38,409 nucleotides of DNA from an uncultured Methylococcaceae bacterium (GTDB taxonomy: Bacteria; Pseudomonadota; Gammaproteobacteria; Methylococcales; Methylomonadaceae), in assembly GCA_913056195.1 (NCBI GenBank), contig CAJXMF010000026.1, forward strand, positions 1 through 38,409. The letters are read 5' to 3'. The notes under the pieces are model-generated. The model saw only the letters and a list, made by a program, of their open reading frames with translations. It was not told the origin of the DNA and searched no databases. This document shows, piece by piece, positions 23,225-32,055 of this stretch. A program made the translations under genes and the position numbers. Numbering within the stretch: position 1 is the stretch's first letter; each line of letters begins with the position of its first letter.

Positions 23225-25178
23225 GCAGATATCACATGCGCTGCTGAATGAAATTCTGACTGCAATTAAGCCAGAGATTCTGAAACAGCGTAATATGCGC
23301 TATTTCTATACGCGATTAGGCGCCAATTTTTATTCAATTTACTCATTGTTTCATCATCTCTATGGTGAACGCAGCGATTTCAAAGCGCAGATGCAACGGC
23401 TGGTTGAAGTGATGGCCAGGCAGTATATCGCTCGCCCCTCGGCATTAAAAAAACAGGACCTGGAAAGAGAGACGGATCATGCCTGGTTTTTAAGCCAGAA
23501 ATGGGCGGGCATGGCACTTTACAGCGATGGTTTTGCCGACAATCTGAAAGGCTTAAAAACCAAATTGAGTTACCTGCAGGATCTGGGCATTAATATGCTG
23601 CATGTGATGCCAATTCTGGATTGCCCACCGGGTAAAAGTGATGGCGGATACGCCGTGCGTGACTTTCGTAAGGTCGATGCGCGTATCGGCACGCTTGCTG
23701 ATGTTAAATCCTTGTCGTCCGCTATGCGACAGCGCGATATGCTGCTGACCCTGGACGTTGTGTTAAACCACACCTCGGATGAACACGAATGGGCGAAAAA
23801 GGCACGGCAGGGCGATCCGTATTATCAAGACTTTTACTATGTTTTTGAAGATCGAACTATACCCGACCTTTATGAAGAAAGCATGCCCGATGTCTTTCCA
23901 GAAAATGCGCCTGGCAATTTTACCTGGGATGAGGACATGCAAAAATGGGTGATGACTGTCTTCAATCACTATCAATGGGACTTGAATTATAAAAATCCGA
24001 CGGTCTTTATTGAAATGCTGGATATCATCCTGTTCTGGGCTAATCATGGAGCCGATATTTTACGGCTTGATGCGGTTGCCTTTTTATGGAAAAAAATCGG
24101 TACCCGTTGTCAAAACGAACGGGAAGCTCACCTTGTTTTGCAATTACTGAAAGATTGCTGCCAGGTCACAGCGCCAGGAGTTCTTTTTATTGCTGAAGCC
24201 ATCGTCGCACCGACTGAAGTAACCAAATATTTTGGTGAAGATGCGGTTGTCGCTAAAGAGTGTGAAATTGCCTATAACGCGACCTTCATGGCATTGCTTT
24301 GGGATACGGTGGCCACCAAAAATGCCAAGTTACTCCATCAGGGGCTAAAAAGTTTACCCAATAAACTGGAACGGGCGACCTGGCTAAACTATATCCGCTG
24401 CCATGATGATATTGGCTTGGGCTTTGCTGATGAGGATATTGTAAAAGCCGGTTATAACCCGAGAGAACATCGTAAATTTCTATTGGACTATTTTACAGGA
24501 CAATTTGACGACTCGCCGGCTAGAGGAAAACCGTTTGCCGTCAATAAAAAAACTGGGGACGCACGCATCGCAGGCACTCTGGCGTCATTGGTCGGGCTGG
24601 AATCCGCGATTGATTCCGGTGATGAAAAAGGTATTGATGATAGTATCAAGCGTATTCTGTTATTACATAGTCTGATTCTTTCCTTTGGCGGCATTCCGCT
24701 GCTTTATTACGGCGATGAAATCGGCACCCTTAATGACTATAGTTATGAGAATGATGAATATAAGCGTTCAGATAGTCGCTGGATTCACCGGCCGACAATA
24801 GACTGGAGCAAAGCTGAATTAAGAACGCAGCCGGGAACCGTTGAATTTCGTATTTTTACGGCATTGAAGAAAATGATTGCCGTGCGTAAAGAAATTGATG
24901 CCTTTGCTGACTTTAATGGCCGTGAGATGATTGACGTTGATAATCCGCATTTGTTGGTATTTTCTCAACTGGATCAACAGGTATCATCTAAAGTCATCGT
25001 CGTTGCAAACTTTGATGCCAATGAACAGCCGATGAATATTGATGTGCTGCAACACCTGGGACTACCTCAGATATATGCCATCAAAGATCTTTACACGGGT
25101 AAAGAACCAGAAATTATTGATGACCAGCTCGTGATTCCCGCTTACGGATTTTACTGGCTAACAGGAGAACAGATATGA
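23217..25178 (+). CDS. ams: Amylosucrase
   Basis: A 653-residue GH13 enzyme that makes an alpha-1,4-glucan from sucrose, releasing fructose; it also hydrolyses sucrose. Active-site signatures are visible: nucleophile in RLDAVAF, acid/base in FIAEAIV, and transition-state aspartate in RCHDDIG, all as in the Neisseria enzyme, plus GGYAVRDFRKVDARIGT and LDVVLNHTS of the barrel. I start at ATG 23217, with AAGGAG 7 bases upstream; a longer frame into fruK has no support. It overlaps the stop of fruK and, through ATGA, the galU remnant. With fruK it recycles sucrose, or channels it to glycogen-like polymer. Confidence 0.95.
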   Translation: MYEQISHALLNEILTAIKPEILKQRNMRYFYTRLGANFYSIYSLFHHLYGERSDFKAQMQRLVEVMARQYIARPSALKKQDLERETDHAWFLSQKWAGMALYSDGFADNLKGLKTKLSYLQDLGINMLHVMPILDCPPGKSDGGYAVRDFRKVDARIGTLADVKSLSSAMRQRDMLLTLDVVLNHTSDEHEWAKKARQGDPYYQDFYYVFEDRTIPDLYEESMPDVFPENAPGNFTWDEDMQKWVMTVFNHYQWDLNYKNPTVFIEMLDIILFWANHGADILRLDAVAFLWKKIGTRCQNEREAHLVLQLLKDCCQVTAPGVLFIAEAIVAPTEVTKYFGEDAVVAKECEIAYNATFMALLWDTVATKNAKLLHQGLKSLPNKLERATWLNYIRCHDDIGLGFADEDIVKAGYNPREHRKFLLDYFTGQFDDSPARGKPFAVNKKTGDARIAGTLASLVGLESAIDSGDEKGIDDSIKRILLLHSLILSFGGIPLLYYGDEIGTLNDYSYENDEYKRSDSRWIHRPTIDWSKAELRTQPGTVEFRIFTALKKMIAVRKEIDAFADFNGREMIDVDNPHLLVFSQLDQQVSSKVIVVANFDANEQPMNIDVLQHLGLPQIYAIKDLYTGKEPEIIDDQLVIPAYGFYWLTGEQI

Positions 25179-25273
25179 CTAAAAAATGTCTATTTCCAGT
25201 CGCAGGGTATGGAACCCGGTTTCAAACGTCAATTCGACAGCCTCTTGGCCAGAGTTATCTATTGTCGACATGA
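25175..25273 (+). pseudogene. galU: Remnant of galU (UTP-glucose-1-phosphate uridylyltransferase)
   Basis: A 32-codon frame begins in an ATGA overlap with ams. Its first residues, MTKKCLFPVAGYGTRF, match the GalU N terminus with the nucleotide-binding signature G-x-G-T-R-F. After F16 similarity stops and a TGA follows. No further GalU motifs are seen before the pyruvate-kinase-family gene begins on the other strand 28 bases later. So the body of the gene was deleted. Intact, it would have supplied UDP-glucose for sps. Confidence 0.8.
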
Positions 25274-25300
25274 GAAAACGGCGTCAGCAATAGACTGTGA

Positions 25301-27208
25301 TTACCAATGTAAAGCTCGCAAGCGTGGGAATTTTTTATGCTGGTGCTCTTGCATACGAATCATCACATTGACTAACGCCTCAATGGCGTCGGCAATATAC
25401 GGGCCTTTGTTTAACATAACACACTCGGCTCTTACGGCCATAGCCGCATCAGTGAATTCTGCACGCGAGCGAGTGCCTTTCTTGGCAATGGACTCTAAAA
25501 CCTGGGTTGCCCAGATTACGGGAATATGCGCGGCTTCGCACAGCCAGAGCAACTCTTCCTGAATTTCAGCCAGACGGGCGCTGCCTAATTCGACGGATAA
25601 ATCGCCCCGAGCAATCATAATTCCCAAGCTATGTTTGCCAATTGTGCCCAAAATAATTTCAGGCAATTTCTTGACGGCATTATTGGTTTCTATTTTGGCG
25701 ATGATAGGGAGGTCAGTGGCATTTCGTTTAGCCAATTCCTGAATCAGACAGGTCATGTCCGATAATGATTCCACAAAAGAAAAGCCAACCAAGTCGGCAT
25801 GTTCACAAACAAAATCCAGGTCGATCAAATCTTTTTGACTTAATGCCGGCAGTTCCAGTTGCGTTTCCGGGAAATTAATACCTTTGTCACTTTTAATCGT
25901 AATGCCTTTGATCCCTGCCTGATTCACTCGCAACAAGATACCGTCAGGTTCGATTTTTTCGATCACTGCACCCAGTTTCCCGTCATCAATCCACACGGAT
26001 TGACCCACTTTTACTTTGTCCAATGCCTTTTCAAAGGTGCAGCCTATTTGAGCGGGTTTAATCAGTTCGCCTTGTTCATTATATTCGGCCGATTGGCCTG
26101 CGACGGTGTGAGTTGTCAGTAGCAGTAAATCACCCTTGAATACATGGATTTTTAACGGTTGTCCGGAAAATTTTCCTAAATGATAACGCGCTAACGGCTG
26201 TTCATCTGTTTCAGGTATTTTATCGAAAAAAGCCAGTTCGCATTCCGAAACAAGATAACTGCCTTGAGCGCAGCTAGCCAGACATGCCTGCTGTTCGTTA
26301 AGCATTTTTTCGATAACCAGATAGCGTTGTTTTCCGCGGGCATCCTGAAATCCGAGATGCACGCCGGGTTTTAATCGTTTAAACAGTTCGTTTGATACAG
26401 GGACTCGAAAATAGTCCAGACTGTCATTTGATAGCGTGCTGTACGCATCCTCTTCAGAATATAAAATAATATATCCCGGCACAATCACATGCCCGAAGAC
26501 GTCTTTTTTTGTTTTGATATGATGAATAGGGGGGCCTAATTCGATAGGCCCTGTCCGAATCTTGTGTCCTGCCAGGTCCATCATGATTTTGCATGTGCGG
26601 CACATCTCTATTTCTGCACGCCTGACATTCCGAATCATGGCCAGCCAGATCGTTGCGTCGTCATGGGCGCAATTAATCCGCACACAGGTCATGCCTTTTC
26701 TGATGAGGGATTTAATTTGTTTATAATCCCATGCGGCATCTGTCGCAAGGGTGACCATGATATGCGCTTTACTGTCCTGGTAATATTGCCCGAATAATTC
26801 AAGAGTATGTTGTTCCAATAATTGTTGTCCTCGATTAAAACAATATTCGCTAGGAATTTTTTCCGTTGAAATATGCCGGCTATCGATGGCTCTTCTTAAA
26901 AGATAAATCACTGAGTCCAGTGTGGATAAAACAGACGCCTCCGCTCGCCCTAGCGAAGATAATCCCGCTTGGGCCAGACGGATTTGTAAATGTCGCAAGT
27001 CAAAATGTCTGAGTGCTAAATAATGCGCCAGGTTGGTTGCGCTTTTGGTAAAGACGCCAGAGCGAAAATGAGTTTTGTATTTTTGCAGGCGAAGGTTGGC
27101 ATCGTTAACAACGTTTTCCCTTAGCTCAGACATATCGACTAATAATTGTTGCAGAATATCTGTATAGGGATCGTCGTTGAGCTTATTGGTAGGGCTATTA
27201 TCTGGCAT
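25301..27208 (-). CDS. Pyruvate kinase family protein, noncanonical architecture
   Basis: A 635-residue protein. About 145 N-terminal residues are a helical region outside the pyruvate kinase fold. The kinase barrel begins near 148 (AHIMVTLA) with VRINCAHDD at 176-184 (canonical RLNFSHG) and MMDLAGHKIRTG at 209-220. A B domain of roughly 190 residues follows, far larger than the usual 100. The remaining barrel has VGFSFVES, the catalytic lysine K505 in IAKIE, IARGDLSVE at 532-540 and ATQVLES at 567-573. The C-terminal regulatory domain is absent. It probably makes pyruvate and ATP from phosphoenolpyruvate, but the altered motif residues leave activity open. It is single and converges on the sucrose operon. 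Confidence 0.85.
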   Translation of the reverse strand: MPDNSPTNKLNDDPYTDILQQLLVDMSELRENVVNDANLRLQKYKTHFRSGVFTKSATNLAHYLALRHFDLRHLQIRLAQAGLSSLGRAEASVLSTLDSVIYLLRRAIDSRHISTEKIPSEYCFNRGQQLLEQHTLELFGQYYQDSKAHIMVTLATDAAWDYKQIKSLIRKGMTCVRINCAHDDATIWLAMIRNVRRAEIEMCRTCKIMMDLAGHKIRTGPIELGPPIHHIKTKKDVFGHVIVPGYIILYSEEDAYSTLSNDSLDYFRVPVSNELFKRLKPGVHLGFQDARGKQRYLVIEKMLNEQQACLASCAQGSYLVSECELAFFDKIPETDEQPLARYHLGKFSGQPLKIHVFKGDLLLLTTHTVAGQSAEYNEQGELIKPAQIGCTFEKALDKVKVGQSVWIDDGKLGAVIEKIEPDGILLRVNQAGIKGITIKSDKGINFPETQLELPALSQKDLIDLDFVCEHADLVGFSFVESLSDMTCLIQELAKRNATDLPIIAKIETNNAVKKLPEIILGTIGKHSLGIMIARGDLSVELGSARLAEIQEELLWLCEAAHIPVIWATQVLESIAKKGTRSRAEFTDAAMAVRAECVMLNKGPYIADAIEALVNVMIRMQEHQHKKFPRLRALHW

Positions 27209-27441
27209 GGTGATTTTTCCGGAAATGGATGAGCGATGAAAGCTTGTAAATCATAAAAGGCCGACAACTGCTTATATCCGGCTATTTACCTTAATTTTAC
27301 AGATAATAAATGACAGGAATATGTCAAATATTGCTGTCATGTTGATTTGAAGCGTGTAGGGGTAATTCTTGATAAGAACTGAGTGGGTAGATAGGTTTTG
27401 CATTGGCTCTACACGAGCGGGTATTTTTTGCTTAAATCTTA

Positions 27442-27473
27442 TGCTATAGTATTAGCAATGATAATGATTTTTA
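27442..27473 (+). promoter_or_regulatory. Promoter and Fur-like box of feoABC
   Basis: An extended -10, TG-C-TATAGT, lies at 27442-27450. Just downstream, GCAATGATAATGATTTTTA (27455-27473) matches the Fur consensus core AATGATAAT followed by ATT. No good -35 is seen, which fits an extended -10. Iron-replete Fur would block transcription of the ferrous iron importer. The ATG of feoA is at 27493. Confidence 0.7.
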
Positions 27474-27492
27474 TTTAGTATGGTTACATGAG

Positions 27493-27726
27493 ATGCCATT
27501 AAGTTTAAAGCAGTTGACGATTGGTGACCGGGCGCGGGTTGTCGGGTTTGAGAAATCCGGAAAAGCGTATCGTAAGCGTCTATTAGCGATGGGACTGACG
27601 CCGGGGACGGCGTTTACCGTGGTTCGTTATGCGCCAATGGGTGATCCGATTGAGATCCGCTTGCGCGGGTTTTCGTTAACACTGCGGAAAGATGAAGCCT
27701 CGGTGGTGTTGGTGGAGAAGCTATGA
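27493..27726 (+). CDS. feoA: Ferrous iron transport protein A
   Basis: A 77-residue FeoA, an SH3-like protein working with FeoB. The sequence KAYRKRLLAMGLTPGTAFTVVRYAPMGDPIEIRLRGFSLTLR is the complete fold. It overlaps feoB by ATGA. First gene of feoABC, behind a Fur-like box. Nothing unusual. Confidence 0.95.
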   Translation: MPLSLKQLTIGDRARVVGFEKSGKAYRKRLLAMGLTPGTAFTVVRYAPMGDPIEIRLRGFSLTLRKDEASVVLVEKL

Positions 27727-30041
27727 GTATGAAATACACAGTTGCTGTTGTCGGCAATCCAAATTGCGGTAAAACCACCCTGTTTAATGCACTGACAGGT
27801 TCCAGGCAAATGGTGGGCAATTGGCCGGGCGTTACCGTTGAACGAAAAACCGGAGAATATACGTATCAGGGCGCTTTGGTTGAAGTGGTGGATTTACCCG
27901 GCACTTATTCGTTGGAATCTGATGATGATTCTGTTTCGCTGGATGAAAAAATAGCCCGTGATTTTGTGGCAGAAAGACAGGCGGATCTGGTGGTCAATAT
28001 CGTTGATGCCACGAATATCGAGCGAAATCTTTATTTGACCTCGCAATTGATTGAGATGCGTGTGCCGATGATTGTGGCCCTGAATATGATGGACATGGTC
28101 AAAAAGAAAGGGATAGATATTGATCATAAAAAGCTGGAAAAACAGCTGGGCTGCCCGGTTGTTCCCATCAGTGCCGCTTCGGGTGAAGGCCTGGATACCC
28201 TGAAGCATGTCATCAATCAATCCTGTTTGACTGCGCCTGTGCCCGCGATTCAGATTCAGTATCCCGACGAGATCGAACAAGCGGCAAGCGTGTTACAGGA
28301 AAAATTAGTAAAAACAGTCGATTCTGAAAAGTATGATTTGCGCTGGTTGGCGTTGCGTTTATTGGAAAACGATACGCTGGCGTTGAGAATTGCCGGGCAG
28401 GCGCTGCATGATGACGTCGCGCGCTTGCAAGCGGAGGTTGAGCAAAAAACAGATGAGGAAATCGATATATTGACCGCAGACGCACGTTATAGCTTTGTTC
28501 ATGACGTGACACAGGCGTGTGTTATACGCCTGCACCAGGTCTCGCAGGATTTGACCGACAGGATTGATCGTATTGTGCTCAACCGGTTTCTGGGGATCCC
28601 AATCTTTTTGTTTGTGATGTATTTGATGTTCATGTTCACAATCAATGTGGGTAATGCCTTTGTTGATTTTTTTGATCAGCTGGCCGGTGCTTTCTTTGTG
28701 GATGGCTTCCGAGTGTTGTTGCAGCAATGGGGCGTGCCCGAGTGGTTGATTGTGTTGCTGGCCGATGGTGCCGGCGGCGGCGTGCAGGTGGTGGCCACGT
28801 TTATTCCGATTGTCGGGTTTTTGTTTGTGTTTTTATCTTTTTTGGAAGATACCGGCTATATGGCGCGGGCCGCATTTGTGATGGATCGATTTATGCGGAT
28901 GCTGGGACTGCCGGGGAAATCCTTTGTGCCGATGATTGTCGGGTTTGGATGTAATGTGCCGGCCATTATGGCAACGCGCACCCTGGAAAATCCACGTGAC
29001 CGTATTCTGACTAATCTGATGAATCCGTTTATGTCCTGTGGTGCGCGATTACCCGTATATGCTTTGTTTGCCGCGGCTTTTTTTCCAGTGGGCGGACAAA
29101 ACCTGGTTTTTGGATTGTATCTGATTGGCATTTGTGTCGCCGTTTTGACCGGCCTGATTATGCGGCACACCCTGTTTAAAGGGGATGTGACACCTTTTAT
29201 TATGGAGCTGCCCACTTATCATTTACCCTCCTGGCAAGGCATTTATCTGAAAACCTGGGATCGATTGCATGCTTTTATCGTTAAAGCCGGTTCGGTGATT
29301 GTGCCGATGGTTCTGGTCTTGAATTTTTTGAATGCCTGGGGCATCGACGGCAGTTTTGATAAGCAAAACACCGCCAAATCGGTATTAAGCGAGATTGGCC
29401 ACAGCTTGACCCCGGTGTTTGAGCCGATGGGTATTCAAGCACAAAACTGGCCGGCGACCGTGGGTATTTTTACCGGAGTGATGGCGAAAGAAGCCGTGGT
29501 CGGTACCTTATCTGCGTTGTATACGCAAATGGTGGAGCAGGGCGATAGTGATGAGGAGGATGAGTTTGATTTGGGTGCCGCATTGTTGGCGGCGGTTAAG
29601 ACGATTCCGACCAACCTGGCCGAGATTGCCGATCGGGCGCTGGATCCTTTGGGGATAAACATTGAGACAAATGCGGCAGTGGGCGCGATGCAGAAGGGCG
29701 AGAATATTGCTTATCAAGCGATGCGGGAAAATTTTGACGGCAAAACAGGGGCATTTGCTTATTTATTATTTGTTTTGCTTTATGCGCCCTGTGTGGCGGC
29801 AACGGCGGCAATTTACAGGGAAACGAGTGGTGGATGGGCATTTTTTGTCGTCTGTTGGACGACGGGTATTGCGTATATCACGGCGACTGTTTTTTATCAG
29901 GCGATGACCTACTCGCGACATCCCGAACACGCTTTATTCTGGATCGTCTCGTGTTTGCTGGCGTTTGCATCGGTGATCGCCGGGTTGTGGCTGTATGGGC
30001 GATTACAACGGGGAGGGCGCTATGATACTGTCCGAAATTAG
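27723..30041 (+). CDS. feoB: Ferrous iron transporter FeoB
   Basis: A 772-residue membrane GTPase that imports ferrous iron. The N-terminal G domain shows GNPNCGKT (11-18), VDLPGTYSL, NMMD and the SAASGEG loop, then the helical guanine-dissociation domain to about 270. The membrane part has two Gate motifs, including VGFGCNVPAIMATRT and MNPFMSCGARLPVYALFAAAFF. Length is normal. It starts with ATG 27723, GGAG 5 bases upstream, and overlaps feoC by 20 bp. Regulated together with feoA by the Fur-like box. Confidence 0.97.
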   Translation: MSMKYTVAVVGNPNCGKTTLFNALTGSRQMVGNWPGVTVERKTGEYTYQGALVEVVDLPGTYSLESDDDSVSLDEKIARDFVAERQADLVVNIVDATNIERNLYLTSQLIEMRVPMIVALNMMDMVKKKGIDIDHKKLEKQLGCPVVPISAASGEGLDTLKHVINQSCLTAPVPAIQIQYPDEIEQAASVLQEKLVKTVDSEKYDLRWLALRLLENDTLALRIAGQALHDDVARLQAEVEQKTDEEIDILTADARYSFVHDVTQACVIRLHQVSQDLTDRIDRIVLNRFLGIPIFLFVMYLMFMFTINVGNAFVDFFDQLAGAFFVDGFRVLLQQWGVPEWLIVLLADGAGGGVQVVATFIPIVGFLFVFLSFLEDTGYMARAAFVMDRFMRMLGLPGKSFVPMIVGFGCNVPAIMATRTLENPRDRILTNLMNPFMSCGARLPVYALFAAAFFPVGGQNLVFGLYLIGICVAVLTGLIMRHTLFKGDVTPFIMELPTYHLPSWQGIYLKTWDRLHAFIVKAGSVIVPMVLVLNFLNAWGIDGSFDKQNTAKSVLSEIGHSLTPVFEPMGIQAQNWPATVGIFTGVMAKEAVVGTLSALYTQMVEQGDSDEEDEFDLGAALLAAVKTIPTNLAEIADRALDPLGINIETNAAVGAMQKGENIAYQAMRENFDGKTGAFAYLLFVLLYAPCVAATAAIYRETSGGWAFFVVCWTTGIAYITATVFYQAMTYSRHPEHALFWIVSCLLAFASVIAGLWLYGRLQRGGRYDTVRN

Positions 30042-30243
30042 AAATTATGTGCGGGATAAAAAACGCTGTACTTTGAATGAGCTGGTGATGCATTTTAATG
30101 TGGATGCAGAAGCAATGCGCGGAATGCTGAGTAAATGGGCGAAAAAAGGCAAGATACGGCAAATTCCGGTTAGTCCGTCCTGCGGTAGCAGTTGTCATAA
30201 GTGTAACCCGGAATTGACCGAGCTGTATGAGTGGGTTGAGTAG
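30022..30243 (+). CDS. feoC: FeoC-like transcriptional/assembly regulator
   Basis: A 73-residue winged-helix protein: MILSEIRNYVRDKKRCTLNELVMHFNVDAEAMRGMLSKWAKKGKIR, followed by a cysteine cluster CGSSCHKC that can hold an iron-sulfur cluster. In Enterobacteria FeoC binds FeoB and protects it from proteolysis; the regulator role is not settled. I start at ATG 30022, preceded by GGGAGG; it lies inside the end of feoB. Confidence 0.93.
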   Translation: MILSEIRNYVRDKKRCTLNELVMHFNVDAEAMRGMLSKWAKKGKIRQIPVSPSCGSSCHKCNPELTELYEWVE

Positions 30244-30365
30244 TGGATGATGCGCTAAACGGTGTTTGAGAACGCGAAATAGTCCAAATAAAAACGCCGA
30301 TTACGGGAACTAAGTCATTTATTTTGACTAAACTTTAAGCTATTGCGTTTAAAGTGAGGCAAAAA

Positions 30366-32024
30366 ATGACAGAACATGATAATGGAATTTTAATTGCTTA
30401 TTTAACAGAAGTTCGTGGTGATGGGATGGATGCCCGAATTGCAGAGGAGCATTCAACAGAATTGCCGGTGATCAAAGTCGGCGATGAAGAGATTCTGGCC
30501 GGGCATATCGGCTCCTATGTTGTCATTCGACAGTCAGATATTGGCGTATTGGCGCTGGTGTTTAAAATGTGGGAGAAAGACCGCTTCAACACGCAGGGCG
30601 AGCGTCTTTCCGACAGGTTTATTTCATTGATTCCAGTCGGCGAATTGCAGAAGGAGCAGTTTGTCCGTGGGGTCAGACACTACCCGACACCCGGCGCAAA
30701 AGTTTACGCGGTGGGTTTAAACGAAATCAACGCCATTTTTTCAGCTTTCAGAGATTATCAGTTTTATATCGGCCAACTTGCCGCGCATAAAGATTATCAT
30801 CTTAGCCTGGATCCCAGGGCCTTGTTCGGTCGCCATTTTGCCATTATCGGGCAGTCGGGGTCGGGGAAATCCTGGACCGTTACCAGTTTGATTCAGCATA
30901 CGATTAAGGCCATGCCTAAATGCCATATGATTATGTTGGATTTGCACGGTGAATATTGTTGGAAACGGGATGATGGCAGCATTCAATCGGCCTTTGCGGA
31001 TGATACGGTCAATTATGTCGATGCTCTGGAGCTGGAGATGCCGTACTGGATGATGACCTATGCTGAACTGGTCGATTTATTTATCGATAAACAGGATCGG
31101 GGGGCATCCATGCAAATGGCCTTTATGCGCGAAATCCTGCAGCAACTTAAACGCAAGGAAGCAAAAAAAATCGGTTTAAGCAGCGTGTCTATCGATACGC
31201 CGATTTATTTTTCGTTGGCCGAGATGTACATGCAATTTAAAAATGCCAATGAAGAACGGAAAGACTTTGGCAAGACCAAAGGCGCCTTGTTTGGTCAGTT
31301 TGACGAGTTTCTGGTGAGAATGCAAAGCCGCTTTAACGATGTGCGTTATGATTTTCTGCTCAAACCGAAAAAACGAAATACGTCGGACAGTATGGCCGAT
31401 TTACTGCGCGAATTTATTGGCCTGGGGCAGAAAAAAGCCAATATTACCGTGGTGGATTTGAGTTCGGTGCCGACCGATGTCAGGCCGGCGGTTTCGGCTC
31501 AGGTCGGGCGCTTGGCCTATGAGTTCAATTACTGGAATCCGCGGCGGCGGGAATTTCCAATCACCTTGATTTGTGAAGAAGCCCATGCCTATATTCCGCG
31601 TGAAAAAGGCGGACAATTTGATGGCACCAAACGCATGATGGAACGGATTGCTAAAGAAGGGCGTAAATATGGCGTGTCGATCGGGGTAATCAGTCAGCGG
31701 CCGACTGAGCTTTCGGAAACCATGTTATCGCAATGCAGTACATTTATCTGTTTACGGACAACAAACCCGGATGACCAGCAATATGTCCGTGGCCTGGTGC
31801 CAGAAGCGGAAGGGGACTTAACCGATATTTTAACCTCATTAGGACGGGGTGAAGCGCTGGTGCTGGGTGAGGCGGCGCCGCTGCCGACACGCGTGCAGAT
31901 TTATCGTCCTGATCCACCGCCGAAAAGTAACGATGTGGATTATTATAGCAGTTGGCGCGAAGGGGCGGATGAACTCGATGTTGAGGGTATTGTGAATAAC
32001 TGGCGTACCCAGATACGACAGTAA
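30366..32024 (+). CDS. HerA-type hexameric DNA translocase/ATPase
   Basis: A 552-residue P-loop ATPase of the HerA/FtsK superfamily (DUF87). An N-terminal HAS-barrel precedes GQSGSGKSWTVTS at 162-174. The Walker B is LICEEAHAYIP near 410, followed by MMERIAKEGRKYGVSIGVISQRP, the sensor and arginine-finger region typical of HerA. HerA motors work with the NurA nuclease in end resection in archaea, or with Sir2, DUF4297 and other partners in defence systems. Here neither a nurA nor a defence partner is adjacent: feoC is upstream and yigZ convergent downstream. I start at ATG 30366 (GTGAGG before it); a GTG at 30354 is the ribosome-site region itself. Confidence 0.9.
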   Translation: MTEHDNGILIAYLTEVRGDGMDARIAEEHSTELPVIKVGDEEILAGHIGSYVVIRQSDIGVLALVFKMWEKDRFNTQGERLSDRFISLIPVGELQKEQFVRGVRHYPTPGAKVYAVGLNEINAIFSAFRDYQFYIGQLAAHKDYHLSLDPRALFGRHFAIIGQSGSGKSWTVTSLIQHTIKAMPKCHMIMLDLHGEYCWKRDDGSIQSAFADDTVNYVDALELEMPYWMMTYAELVDLFIDKQDRGASMQMAFMREILQQLKRKEAKKIGLSSVSIDTPIYFSLAEMYMQFKNANEERKDFGKTKGALFGQFDEFLVRMQSRFNDVRYDFLLKPKKRNTSDSMADLLREFIGLGQKKANITVVDLSSVPTDVRPAVSAQVGRLAYEFNYWNPRRREFPITLICEEAHAYIPREKGGQFDGTKRMMERIAKEGRKYGVSIGVISQRPTELSETMLSQCSTFICLRTTNPDDQQYVRGLVPEAEGDLTDILTSLGRGEALVLGEAAPLPTRVQIYRPDPPPKSNDVDYYSSWREGADELDVEGIVNNWRTQIRQ

Positions 32025-32055
32025 AGTCATTGTATAGCTGGATGCGAATAGATTG

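Noticed and set aside
25209-25562. A 117-codon plus-strand frame over the galU remnant and the pyruvate-kinase-like gene
   Set aside because: Most of it is antisense to a well-supported protein, and it shows no motif or good start. It does not continue GalU in another frame as far as I can tell.
28213-28727. Long antisense frames inside feoB and pilY1
   Set aside because: They are antisense to well-conserved proteins, lack ribosome sites and show no domain signatures.
30324-30353. TTGACT and TTTAAA as a promoter for the HerA-type gene
   Set aside because: The start of transcription would fall at about 30360, only a few bases before the ATG at 30366 and behind its ribosome site, so it cannot be the main promoter.
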